DNA of 64,000 nt, taken from the NCBI RefSeq assembly GCF_900114085.1, contig NZ_FORU01000001.1:390637-454636 (forward strand). The letters run 5' to 3'. The notes below the pieces were generated by a model. That model saw only the letters and a list, made by a program, of their open reading frames with translations, ran no database searches and was not told the origin of the DNA. The translations under genes were made by a program, and so were the position numbers. Shown one piece after another: positions 54,772-63,465 of the stretch (position 1 is the first letter of the stretch; each line of letters starts with the position of its first letter). This DNA comes from Myroides guanonis. GTDB taxonomy: Bacteria > Bacteroidota > Bacteroidia > Flavobacteriales > Flavobacteriaceae.

Positions 54772-56814
54772 TTATCTTTTTATAAAATCATGAATCTTAA
54801 GTTCATTCCACACCTTTTCATATATGTTAATCATACGAATTGTAATAGCGTTAAAGTGATTATCAATTTTATCATCCTTAATTATTTCATTAATTTTACT
54901 CCAGTATTTGTAATCATTTTTCTGTATAAAAGATGTTTCTTGAGTGCTATTTGAGTTTAATCTTTCAGCAGGTGATAGATTGTTATTTTCACTTCTATTC
55001 TGTTCTAAAGATAATACTCGGTAATTACCTATATTATTATTCCATTCTTTAATTCCTTTATTAATATTATGTTTTCCATTATGCCAACTATCAGGATAAA
55101 TATGATCCCAATCCCATGGAGTATCTGTATCTTCTAAATCTTCTAAATTATTAAAATCTGTAAATTCAGTATTTATATATTCTCTTTGAACAAATAAAAG
55201 AAGTTGTCTATTACTATGAAGGTTATTTATAAGTTTCCAAAAATATTCATTAGAAATATGGTTTTCTAATTCTTTGATTTTTATCTCTTGATAATATTCA
55301 ATTATTTTTTCTCCAACACCATTTAAATCTAATCCCCACCTATGTTCATCCTGTAATTTAAATTTATTTACTATATGTTCTTGTTTATAATACTCTCTGA
55401 GCATATCAGGGGGAAGTAGAAGTTGAATGCCATATTCATTTTTCCACCTCATCATTTCATTTATGGGTTCTTCCCAAAAATCGGTGTTATTTATTTTTTC
55501 CTCCCAAAGTAATTTTTCATTTTTGAAGTTAAACCAAGAGAACAGAAATAATTTACTAGTCATTTTAAATTTGATTTCATCCGTCAGATCTTTTTCCTTA
55601 TTTATGTGTAGCCAATAAATAAAAAACAAGAATAATTCTTGATTTCTTTTAATAAATGTTTTAATCAAGATAGGGGGAATTTCTCCAATAAATTGATCAT
55701 TGTTTTTACACGATAGTATGTCTATTGCTTTTTGAAAAAGCTCTTTGAATGTTTTATTACTAAGGATATTATTAAGCTTTGATTTAAAATTATCGTCTTT
55801 GATTCTTCTTTGAAAATCTCGTACAGACATTTTTCTAGTAAAGGTGTTTTTATCTAGTTTTGAAGCAGTTATTCTAGTTGCTAATGAGATTATCTGTACA
55901 GGTTGAATAAAGTTTAAATTAATTTCTTCAACCAACTTTTTAGCATCCGGGAATATAGATTTATAAATTGAATATATTAAATCATCTCCTGTTAATGCTG
56001 TTCCCGATGAATTTAATCTTATAAAGAGAGTAGGATTATCTTGCTTTTCCTCCTCATTTAATGTTTCATTTTCAATAATATCATAGTTGATTTTTTTATT
56101 TTTTATTTTTCTTGTAGTTATTAGTATTTCCTCGATTTGACTTTTAAGATCACCTTTTAGTAATTTCAAGTAATCATCTTTATTGCTAAATTTCTTTTCT
56201 TTGGTTCGAATATTGTCAGGTAAATAATCTTCAATACTTTTTATTACATCATCATAATCATCTGCTTTTAAAAAAAAACAAAATGGTATCGGAAAAGTGC
56301 AATCATATGGGAAAACTGTGCTGTTACTAAAAGTGGTATAGCCACTCTTATTTTTCTCATCTTCTCTAAAGATTTCTAAAGCATTTCGTCTATCACTTAC
56401 TGATAATTTTTTATTATTTTCTTTACTTTGATATCCCCAAGGATGCGAGTTTGTGATTAAGCGGAATGAATATTTAGAAGTATCGGGCTTTGAAATAGGT
56501 TTAATATCAATCCATAAGACTGGGATAATTTTTAAACTCCAAATTTTCCCTAAGCCATTAGTATCAAATGGATTGTAATGCGCTATAAAAATAGTAGTTG
56601 CTCTTTGTTGTCCATCCATCAAATCAAATTTATCTACATTTCTACTTACTAAAAATGAGCCTATAGGATAGCCTCTCATAATTGAATCCCATAAATCTTC
56701 AACTTGTTTTGGTTTCCAAACAAATCCACGTTGAATAGCTGGTAGAGTTACAGGAGAGCTCTCCATATTTGTTTGCCAATCTGAAATATCAGTTAAATCA
56801 AATGTTTTATCCAC
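54772..56814 (-). CDS. DUF262 protein with C-terminal HNH (DUF1524), GmrSD-like
   Basis: 680 residues, starting at GTG. N-terminal DUF262: LPAIQRGFVWKPKQVEDLWD (about 23-42), SIMRGYPIGSFLV, and the nucleotide-hydrolysis motif LMDGQQRATTI. C-terminal HNH: DTPWDWDHIYPDSW (His about 570), then NIGNYRVLSLEQNRSENN (N and H/N positions). Single-chain GmrSD-type enzymes cut modified (glucosylated) phage DNA. The start overlaps the AbiC-like stop by one base (TAGTG), a re-initiation junction, so the two proteins are made from one message. Confidence 0.85.
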   Translation of the reverse strand: MDKTFDLTDISDWQTNMESSPVTLPAIQRGFVWKPKQVEDLWDSIMRGYPIGSFLVSRNVDKFDLMDGQQRATTIFIAHYNPFDTNGLGKIWSLKIIPVLWIDIKPISKPDTSKYSFRLITNSHPWGYQSKENNKKLSVSDRRNALEIFREDEKNKSGYTTFSNSTVFPYDCTFPIPFCFFLKADDYDDVIKSIEDYLPDNIRTKEKKFSNKDDYLKLLKGDLKSQIEEILITTRKIKNKKINYDIIENETLNEEEKQDNPTLFIRLNSSGTALTGDDLIYSIYKSIFPDAKKLVEEINLNFIQPVQIISLATRITASKLDKNTFTRKMSVRDFQRRIKDDNFKSKLNNILSNKTFKELFQKAIDILSCKNNDQFIGEIPPILIKTFIKRNQELFLFFIYWLHINKEKDLTDEIKFKMTSKLFLFSWFNFKNEKLLWEEKINNTDFWEEPINEMMRWKNEYGIQLLLPPDMLREYYKQEHIVNKFKLQDEHRWGLDLNGVGEKIIEYYQEIKIKELENHISNEYFWKLINNLHSNRQLLLFVQREYINTEFTDFNNLEDLEDTDTPWDWDHIYPDSWHNGKHNINKGIKEWNNNIGNYRVLSLEQNRSENNNLSPAERLNSNSTQETSFIQKNDYKYWSKINEIIKDDKIDNHFNAITIRMINIYEKVWNELKIHDFIKR

Positions 56815-58121
56815 TAGTTATGATTATTTGTAATTTTAATCAATTCAAAAAGATCATCTTCGTCTTTTCTATTAAGTTCGTATCTGTAGTTTGAGAAATC
56901 TTCATTAAAAATTCTCTCAAGCTTAAACTCTTCAAGAAGTAAATCGTTAGGTATATTATGAATCATTCTAAAATCTGTAAAAAAGTAATTACCATTTTTT
57001 ATTTTTCTTTTCTCAATATCTTTTTGTTCCCATTGAGAACCAAAATTAGCTAGCCAGTTATAATACATTAAAATTTGCTCATGATTTGAAAGCATCGATC
57101 TTAGAATTCTTAAATAATCCCTCTTTTTCTCATAAGAGATTATGCTTTCATCTTGTTTTACAACAAACTTTACGGTTTGAAACAAATGTCTATAATAATG
57201 AGCTAATCTTGATTGATGACCTGAAAATGGTTTGTAATTAAAACTTAGCCATAAAGTTCTAGATTGAAGAGTTTTATCCTGTAAACTTCCAGTCCGTAAA
57301 TATGTGTAATGTATTTTTATGCCATCATCTAAGTGAGATGTTTTTATATTTTCTAATTCATCTTTAAACTTTTCGAAAGTTGATTTTATGAAAACACATC
57401 CATCAGCATTTACAAATCTTTCAATATTTTTAGTATATATATTTATACCATTAAATAAGACAAAGTAGGAGTGTTCCAAAATTAATTGGTTAAGTGATGG
57501 TGCTATTTTATCTTTATCTTTTTGTTCTAAACTTTTAAAGTCACTCATGAATGTTTTTGTGGCTATTAAATGAATTGCTTCAAACTCCTTCAACATTGTT
57601 ACGAATACTTTTTTGCCTGTTGTTAGTTTTACTTTTTTGCTATCTTTTTTAGCTTCTTTACTTTTGTCATTATATTCATAACTATAGCCCTCAATATTCA
57701 TTTCATTTAGATTTTCTCTATGTAAATGAAGCATTTCATAAAATTGACTTTCGAATTGCTGAATTATAAATTGATTTTGAACTTTCTTATTTGCCTGATA
57801 TTGAATATAAAATGCTAAAAATGTTAGTAATACTCCAGCAATAGCTATAAAAGGACTCATTATTCCACCGATAGTATCACCTATATGACCAGTATGCTCT
57901 CCGGTAATTAAGCTTTTTCCTATTGATGTACTTGTGAAAAAATAGGGTGCAAAGAACGAAAAGACTAGAAATACTACGGCACTTATCATACTTAGTGTTT
58001 TAATAATATTTCTTTTGTCTTTATTTATTATTTTATTTAACTCATCTTTTGCCTTAATAAATATCATTAATATTAAAATAGAAATGATAGTCATAATTAG
58101 TAGTAAGATATTTGTGGTCAT
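56814..58121 (-). CDS. Putative phage abortive-infection membrane protein (putAbiC), copy 2
   Basis: 435 residues. Membrane segments near 5-22, 44-65 and 85-110 with GDTIGGIMSPFIAIAGVLLT, AFYIQYQANKK, FESQFYEMLHLHREN, and C-terminal RLAHYYRHLFQTVKFVV, DYLRILRSMLSNHEQILMYY and YFFTDFRMIHNIP. It is homologous to the protein at 45237-46709 along these blocks but shorter in the middle. Likely a membrane-associated abortive-infection effector or sensor; paired here with the DUF262/HNH gene. Confidence 0.82.
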   Translation of the reverse strand: MTTNILLLIMTIISILILMIFIKAKDELNKIINKDKRNIIKTLSMISAVVFLVFSFFAPYFFTSTSIGKSLITGEHTGHIGDTIGGIMSPFIAIAGVLLTFLAFYIQYQANKKVQNQFIIQQFESQFYEMLHLHRENLNEMNIEGYSYEYNDKSKEAKKDSKKVKLTTGKKVFVTMLKEFEAIHLIATKTFMSDFKSLEQKDKDKIAPSLNQLILEHSYFVLFNGINIYTKNIERFVNADGCVFIKSTFEKFKDELENIKTSHLDDGIKIHYTYLRTGSLQDKTLQSRTLWLSFNYKPFSGHQSRLAHYYRHLFQTVKFVVKQDESIISYEKKRDYLRILRSMLSNHEQILMYYNWLANFGSQWEQKDIEKRKIKNGNYFFTDFRMIHNIPNDLLLEEFKLERIFNEDFSNYRYELNRKDEDDLFELIKITNNHN

Positions 58122-58151
58122 TTCCTTTATGTTTACTTTTTAATCTTTAAT

Positions 58152-58180
58152 AAACCCCAATAGCTCCACTATCGGGGTTT
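58152..58180 (-). terminator. Hairpin terminator between island modules
   Basis: AAACCCC-A-ATAG, loop CTCCA, CTAT-C-GGGGTTT. It separates the KGGxGR ATPase operon (ending at 58453) from the AbiC-like gene. T tracts are short on both sides. Confidence 0.6.
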
Positions 58181-58452
58181 CTTTATTTCTTACATGGTAG
58201 GCCTAAAGCATCTTCTTGCTTACTTATTATCGAGTGAAGTCTATTTCCTCTCTAAGAACTTCTAGTAACTCTTTGAATAACACAACCAATTGTCTTTCAA
58301 ATATCTCAATAGCTTCTTTAAATGGGGGCATTAATGACTTTTGCATTCTTTTTTATATTTCGAAGAGTAATTCTTGCTTTAGCTATAGTGTGATAGAATC
58401 ACGGATTGTAAATGTCCCACAGCAGGCAGTATTACTTTAATAAGTTATAATT
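58181..58452 (-). other. Gap with small decayed frames
   Basis: About 270 bases. On the minus strand one frame reads QKSLMPPFKEAIEIFERQLV then VLFKELLEVLREEIDFTR (start ATG about 58348), and another reads TIAKARITLRNIKKNAKVIN just upstream, in a different frame. They look like the two sides of a frameshifted small gene. Not assigned. Confidence 0.35.
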
Positions 58453-61314
58453 TTAATGTTTATATCTTTTCTTTTTTCTGTTTTTTAAGCCTAATCGATA
58501 TTTGTATAAAAATGCAAAACTATATTGAAAGTTTCCAATCTGTTTTACAATTCCATTGATTTTTAATAATTCTTCTAATTCCTCCGTTGTGCAATCTAAA
58601 GAATGTTTACTGATGACATTATTTAGAAGTCTATTAAAATTCTCTCTCGGTAATTGATAATATTGGAATTCTTCATTTTTATCTATAAAATCAAAAACAT
58701 GTTCTAAATCCTCGTTTCCTTTTTCAGTTATTAAATCTGAAAAATGATTTTTAACTGCTTCACTTCTTACAGTTTTTGCTGTATAATACTTTGCAGGTAA
58801 AACAGAGGGAAAAGAAGAAGATTCTTTATTATAATCTGCAAAGTATTCTTTAATGGATAAGCTAAGAAGGTCTAGAAATGGTCTGATACTAATTGTTTCA
58901 TCAGCATTCATTACATTTTTGTATAACCAATCATAAGATTCACCATGTGCCTTTATAATGTTTGGATATTGACCAAAGAATACCCAACAGAGTTTTCTTA
59001 GAATTACTTCTTCAAATTGATATTGTTTTTCATTTGAAAACTTCTTCTCAAATTCTTTTAGCCATCCTAATTCGTCATCAGAAATTTTTGTAAAATCATA
59101 GTTTTTAACCGCTTTAATGAAATTCTCTTTAGAGTATTGCTTTACAAAATTGAAAAAATAATTAAATATCTCTTCTTTTTGCCATTCAATTGAAATAATA
59201 TCATTTCTTAAGGATTGAACATTGTTAATTCCTCTAATTGTCTTGTATAAATCTGACCTTAAAAAAAGTTTACTATGAATCCTTTTAAAATTCGAAAATT
59301 TCCAAAAATTAATAAGACTTGCCATTTGATCCTTCCATTTAAAAGGTTCAACCATTAAATCTAAATTATCATATATTCCAATGATATCAATTTCTTTACT
59401 ATTTAAAATATCATCCAGTTCTTTTAGTTCTTGTTCTACTCTGATAATATTGTCAATATTATTAATAAAATGGACTAAATTTTTAAGGTTATTTGTATCG
59501 TCATTTTTAATCTCAAACGTAGTTTCTATTTTTGAGTTAAATGATGATACATTTTGTATTTTATCTATGATACTTCTCCAGGTGTAAACTTTCCAAAACT
59601 TAGTGTAAAAATCACCAATATTTTCAACCTCTTTTTGAAAACTTTCGAGCCCTTTCGTACTAATGAAATACTTATCTTTTTGATCTACTAAATGTAGAAA
59701 TTCAATATTAGAATTCGTTTTTTGTGCTTGTTTTTTTAGTTCATAAGTTATATCAGAGTTTTTTAATGCTTGAAATAAGTAAGATTTTCCAGTTCCTTTA
59801 TTACCAAGAACAATGAATTTTTTTAAATTAAATATATCTTTCATTGAATCTCTATAAAAAATTCTCTTTTCATCAAATTCTTTTTGATAATCAACTGTTT
59901 CACTATCTGCATATAAATCAGGCCAATTCTCTTGCAATTTTTCAAGAATATTTTTTTGAAGATCTAAAAAGGTATTTTCATCAGATATCTCATTATTTTC
60001 AAATGTTTGACAATTATTAATTGAAATAGATTCTTTAATTTCGCCATAGATACTTGGAATAATATCGTTATCTAATGATTCAGATTTATCTGAAATAATA
60101 AAATCGTTGATTTTTTCGGCAACATCAACATATCCATTATAAAAAACTTTATTATCTACTTGATTTAGCCAGTCATCTTTTCTTTCTCTTTTTGTGCCCA
60201 TTTCAGATAAAGTCTGATTATATCTGAAATAATAATAGATTGGTGATAGTTGAAACAATTCATTGTTGAAATAATTATTTTGAATCATTTCATCAACTTT
60301 GAGTCTGAATTCTTTAAAAAAGTCTGGATCAGAAAAGGAATTAACTATAATTGGAGGGTTAAGATTTTTTTTAGTAATAATTAAATTACCGATAGATGTA
60401 ACAAATTGATAAATTCCAGGATCATTTTGAGCACTATTACTGAAAAATCCAACTACCTGAGTTGATAATTTTAATGCGGCTATTCCAAAAATGTCTGTGA
60501 AACCTGTTCTGCTATCAATAAAAATTGCATCTGGAGAATATTGTTTCTTGATGTCATCAATAAGTATTCTAAATTTCTCAACGACACTTTCAGTAGAAGC
60601 AAAATCTAAACGAGCTAATCCTTCTAAATAATGGGATAGGTTAGTAGGGAATTCTGTATTATTTATATCATTTTTAATATCTAGGTTACCAGCGGGTATT
60701 ATTCTAATTTCCCCATCTTTTGAATAATCTTTGGAAACTTCCCATGAATAATCATTAAGATTTATTTTATGTGAACTATCTTTATCAAAAAAATATTCCA
60801 TTAAACCATTAGTATATCTTGGCTCAGAAGGTTCTTCAGAGAAAAAGTTTGAAAAACCAGGAGCTTCGAAATCGCAATCAATTATTATAATTTTTTTTTG
60901 ATAATTTCTTGCTAAGTGAGAAGCTGTAATTACCAAATTCGTTGATCTTCCCATTCCACCTTTATAACTATAGAATGTAATTACCGGAATTTCAGGAACA
61001 AAATCATTCTCAGGATTTAATAAGTTTGTTAACTTTCTTCTAGAGTTTGTATAATTGATAATCTCATTTCCTTCATTATTGAATTTTTGACTATAAAAAT
61101 AATCCTCATCTAATTCTTCGGTTGACAATATGGTGAGATTAATTGTTTCAGGTAAATTAAGAAAGATTTCTTCTTTTGAATTATTAGATATGATTACTAA
61201 TTCTATTTCATCTCTGTTGTTTAATGAAATACAATATTTTGCAATATTTTTATCTTGAATTTTTTCTTTTAGAATTGCTATAGTGTTGTCAAAAACTTCT
61301 AAAATATGTATCAT
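58453..61314 (-). CDS. KGGxGR-motif ATPase with a second P-loop domain
   Basis: 953 residues. After a 110-residue N-terminal region comes a MinD/ParA-like ATPase with the variant P-loop YSYKGGMGRST (115-125), IIIIDCDFEAPGFSNFF (about 137-153) and the Asp-bearing DAIFIDSRTGFTD. A second ATPase domain starts at VLGNKGTGKSYLFQALKN (about 502-519) with a Walker B-like IDIIGIYDNLDLMVE. KGGVGR-variant ATPases occur in defence islands without a settled mechanism. It ends 2 bases before the small HEPN-like gene start region, in operon order HTH, HEPN-like, ATPase. Confidence 0.75.
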   Translation of the reverse strand: MIHILEVFDNTIAILKEKIQDKNIAKYCISLNNRDEIELVIISNNSKEEIFLNLPETINLTILSTEELDEDYFYSQKFNNEGNEIINYTNSRRKLTNLLNPENDFVPEIPVITFYSYKGGMGRSTNLVITASHLARNYQKKIIIIDCDFEAPGFSNFFSEEPSEPRYTNGLMEYFFDKDSSHKINLNDYSWEVSKDYSKDGEIRIIPAGNLDIKNDINNTEFPTNLSHYLEGLARLDFASTESVVEKFRILIDDIKKQYSPDAIFIDSRTGFTDIFGIAALKLSTQVVGFFSNSAQNDPGIYQFVTSIGNLIITKKNLNPPIIVNSFSDPDFFKEFRLKVDEMIQNNYFNNELFQLSPIYYYFRYNQTLSEMGTKRERKDDWLNQVDNKVFYNGYVDVAEKINDFIISDKSESLDNDIIPSIYGEIKESISINNCQTFENNEISDENTFLDLQKNILEKLQENWPDLYADSETVDYQKEFDEKRIFYRDSMKDIFNLKKFIVLGNKGTGKSYLFQALKNSDITYELKKQAQKTNSNIEFLHLVDQKDKYFISTKGLESFQKEVENIGDFYTKFWKVYTWRSIIDKIQNVSSFNSKIETTFEIKNDDTNNLKNLVHFINNIDNIIRVEQELKELDDILNSKEIDIIGIYDNLDLMVEPFKWKDQMASLINFWKFSNFKRIHSKLFLRSDLYKTIRGINNVQSLRNDIISIEWQKEEIFNYFFNFVKQYSKENFIKAVKNYDFTKISDDELGWLKEFEKKFSNEKQYQFEEVILRKLCWVFFGQYPNIIKAHGESYDWLYKNVMNADETISIRPFLDLLSLSIKEYFADYNKESSSFPSVLPAKYYTAKTVRSEAVKNHFSDLITEKGNEDLEHVFDFIDKNEEFQYYQLPRENFNRLLNNVISKHSLDCTTEELEELLKINGIVKQIGNFQYSFAFLYKYRLGLKNRKKKRYKH

Positions 61315-61316
61315 TA

Positions 61317-61817
61317 TTAATGGAATTTTGAGGTTGTTTTTTTTAGGATATCCTCAATTAGTATTACTAAATTTTTCATCTCAATTTGTGTTAAATTAAC
61401 TGTGCTAGTAGTTAAATTCAGACTATATCTAATCTGAACATCCCAGTTATTTATTAGGTCATTTAAATTTTTGTCAGTAATTTTTTTTCCTAAAAAAGGA
61501 ATGTCTTTACTAAAAATTATTTTGTTTTCTTGGCATAAACTTTCTAATTTTCTATAATTATGTTCTTTCCATTTTTTTTGAAAACCAGAATCTTTTATTG
61601 AGTAAATATTATCAGTCTTATATTTAACTAATTGAGAAAATAGTGCATACTTATAGCAAAACTCTATTATATATCCTGAAAGATAATATATCTTATGTAA
61701 GATTTGCTGTTTATTGCTATTGTTGCACTTATCAAAATTATCCAGTAAATGATTGCATACATATAAATTTCGATAACTAGCAGTTCTAAAATCTGTATAC
61801 TTTAAATGTTTAGACAT
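61317..61817 (-). CDS. Small helical protein, HEPN-like
   Basis: 166 residues, mostly helical. YRNLYVCNHLLDNFDKC, ILHKIYYLSGYIIEFCYKYA, LFSQLVKY, KKWKEHNYRKLESLC and WDVQIRYSLNL match the layout of small HEPN-like proteins (helix with xSGYxIEFxxKY, then a His-containing helix). No complete R-x4-H RNase motif is visible, so it may be a non-catalytic partner. It ends 2 bases before the ATPase ATG, so they are coupled. Confidence 0.5.
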   Translation of the reverse strand: MSKHLKYTDFRTASYRNLYVCNHLLDNFDKCNNSNKQQILHKIYYLSGYIIEFCYKYALFSQLVKYKTDNIYSIKDSGFQKKWKEHNYRKLESLCQENKIIFSKDIPFLGKKITDKNLNDLINNWDVQIRYSLNLTTSTVNLTQIEMKNLVILIEDILKKTTSKFH

Positions 61818-61945
61818 AATATATTAACTTTGTTTTTTTTGTAAAAATAACATAAATAACGTGTGTATTTTTATATTATTAAATTCCTCTTTAAGCAAAC
61901 TGGAAATTACGTTTGAAATAACATTTGATTTAGTATCCCTATCAA

Positions 61946-62452
61946 TTAATCCTTTACAACCTTCTTCCTAAACTCCTCACCATACAATTTCTCAAAAAGA
62001 GCACCTGGTTGTTCTCCAACCGCCATTTCGATAAGAAGCAGTTCGTCTGCATTAGGAGAGCCTGTTCCATGGTAAAGTGCATTGAGTCTTGTTATGCTAA
62101 TACCTGTTCTTTCAGAAATAACCTCTTTTAAACTTACTTTAGAATCTATATGATGAAGTATTTTGCCTAATGTAGTTTGAGATTTGGTTTCATTTTCATT
62201 TAGCTTTAATCTTACTTCTTGAAAAACATGTTTGGTTATTTCTTCAATAGTTAAACCTAAACCTGTATAAATACAGTAGTATACTCTTGCTTTTATGTTT
62301 TGCCTCTGTAAATCAATTATTTTACTTATTTCACCAATTGAAATGTTACATTTCTTTCCAATTTGTAAGTTATTGTACTTGAGATCAGCCTTTTTATTAG
62401 AAATAAAAGCTGCAAAATACTTCATTTCATTTTTAACTTTCTTTTCTTTCAT
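61946..62452 (-). CDS. Helix-turn-helix regulator of the ATPase operon
   Basis: 168 residues. The C-terminal half carries an XRE-like helix-turn-helix: VSLKEVISERTGISITRLNA, LYHGTGSPNADELLLIEMAV. The N-terminal half has another possible helix-turn-helix (IGKKCNISIGEISKIIDLQ). It probably represses the downstream HEPN-like/ATPase genes, from which it is separated by about 130 bases. Confidence 0.6.
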   Translation of the reverse strand: MKEKKVKNEMKYFAAFISNKKADLKYNNLQIGKKCNISIGEISKIIDLQRQNIKARVYYCIYTGLGLTIEEITKHVFQEVRLKLNENETKSQTTLGKILHHIDSKVSLKEVISERTGISITRLNALYHGTGSPNADELLLIEMAVGEQPGALFEKLYGEEFRKKVVKD

Positions 62453-62580
62453 AAGTAGGATTATTCCTTTAATTAATATTTTGATATTTGGAATATTATA
62501 TATATGTTTGTACTTGATATTGATAATTAAGTCTGTAAAGACATAATTGACGATGTTTTCTCAACCATAAATAGCAAATT

Positions 62581-62843
62581 TTGACACTGAGGAGACCATG
62601 ATATCGCTCCATGCTCAAAAGTTTTGTACTTTTGCAAACTGCATGTGGGCGGTTCTCATGTAAACTTTAGGTGTCATCCTTGCGAGTATGTAGCGATACA
62701 GAAATGCAGGGAGAGGTAATTTTTGCTAACCTTTGGTCTAGAGTAAGTGTGAGTCCGTCCTATTGCTTTTGTGCAACTGTACTTCATCATACCTTATAAA
62801 AAACATCGTTCCATAATTTCAATTTATGAGAACGATTTTTTGT
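62581..62843 (+). ncRNA. Candidate structured non-coding RNA
   Basis: No coding frame covers this stretch, yet it folds into a closed multi-branch shape: ACACT/AGTGT and AGACC/GGTCT close it (62584-62597 with 62735-62750); CGCTC-CATGC with GCATG-T-GGGCG, capped by CAAAAGT/ACTTTTG (62605-62651); CCTTGC/GCAGGG enclosing GTAT/ATAC (62678-62711); AGGT/ACCT (62714-62732). It ends at a strong hairpin terminator. I could not match it to tmRNA, 6S, SRP or RNase P RNA. The identity, and the strand, are unproven. Confidence 0.5.
62805..62843. terminator. Strong rho-independent terminator without a gene before it
   Basis: ATCGTTCCATAA (62805-62816), loop TTTCAAT, TTATG-A-GAACGAT (62824-62836), then six T. 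A tract of A precedes it, so it can work in both directions. No reading frame ends near it on the plus strand. Confidence 0.85.
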
Positions 62844-63465
62844 TTTCAGCCAGTAGCTCCCCGCTACATTTTTCCAACCCAAAAGGGGTAGGGGCTTTCA
62901 AAAAATCGGTCTCATGTCGGATGTTGTAGAACTAAGGTTCTAATCCTTCTTTCTACTTGTCCATTCCCTTTCTAAGCTTCCTTTTTGGAGGAAACATAGG
63001 TTAGTGCTCTATTTTTATTTTTGACAGCTTAAAAGTAGCATCTTTCTTAGCACTTTCCAAATAATGGATTAAAATATCCTTTTTCAGGGAGTCTAGATTG
63101 TGGTTTTGATAGTCTGTTTTTCGAAATGGACTATCTGTGAAGGTTTTAGGGCTATGGCTCTTATAGTATATTGTTCTCCCATTTTTTTGCTAATCGCCAA
63201 TCGCTAACTGCTAATCGCTTTTGTTGGAGTGTGAATGCTAGATGTGAATATTGGAGTCCAAAAGGCAAAAATGCGATTGGCGAAAATGCAGAAACGCCTT
63301 TCTCAAGCAATTGACACTCGTCTCCTAGGCGATATGCCGTTTGTTGGAACGTGAATTCTGAAACGTGAAGACTAGATGTGAATGCTTTACCTAAAGTTAG
63401 AAAAGCAACACGAGCATAGCGAACTGACGAAGTAAACCGCAAAAAAGCAGTTAGCGATTGGCGAA
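62844..63465. other. Gap with hairpins and phrase repeats, cluster 9
   Basis: Starts with GTAGC-TCCCC-GCTAC (62853-62867) and AACCC-AAAAG-GGGT, then an unrecognised stretch, then words such as GCTAATCGCCAATCGC, ACGTGAATTCTGAAACGTGA and GAACTGACGAAGTAAACCGC near 63200-63450, related to the dispersed repeats but of a purine strand orientation. No gene recognised. Confidence 0.5.

Noticed and set aside
62581..62843. Retron or tmRNA
   Set aside because: No reverse transcriptase nearby and none of the conserved tmRNA ends or tag-peptide frame; left as an unidentified RNA candidate.
62851..62890. Cobalamin riboswitch-like words (CCCGCTAC)
   Set aside because: Only one short word agrees, no B12 box or downstream transport gene, and the neighbouring bases form a simple hairpin.
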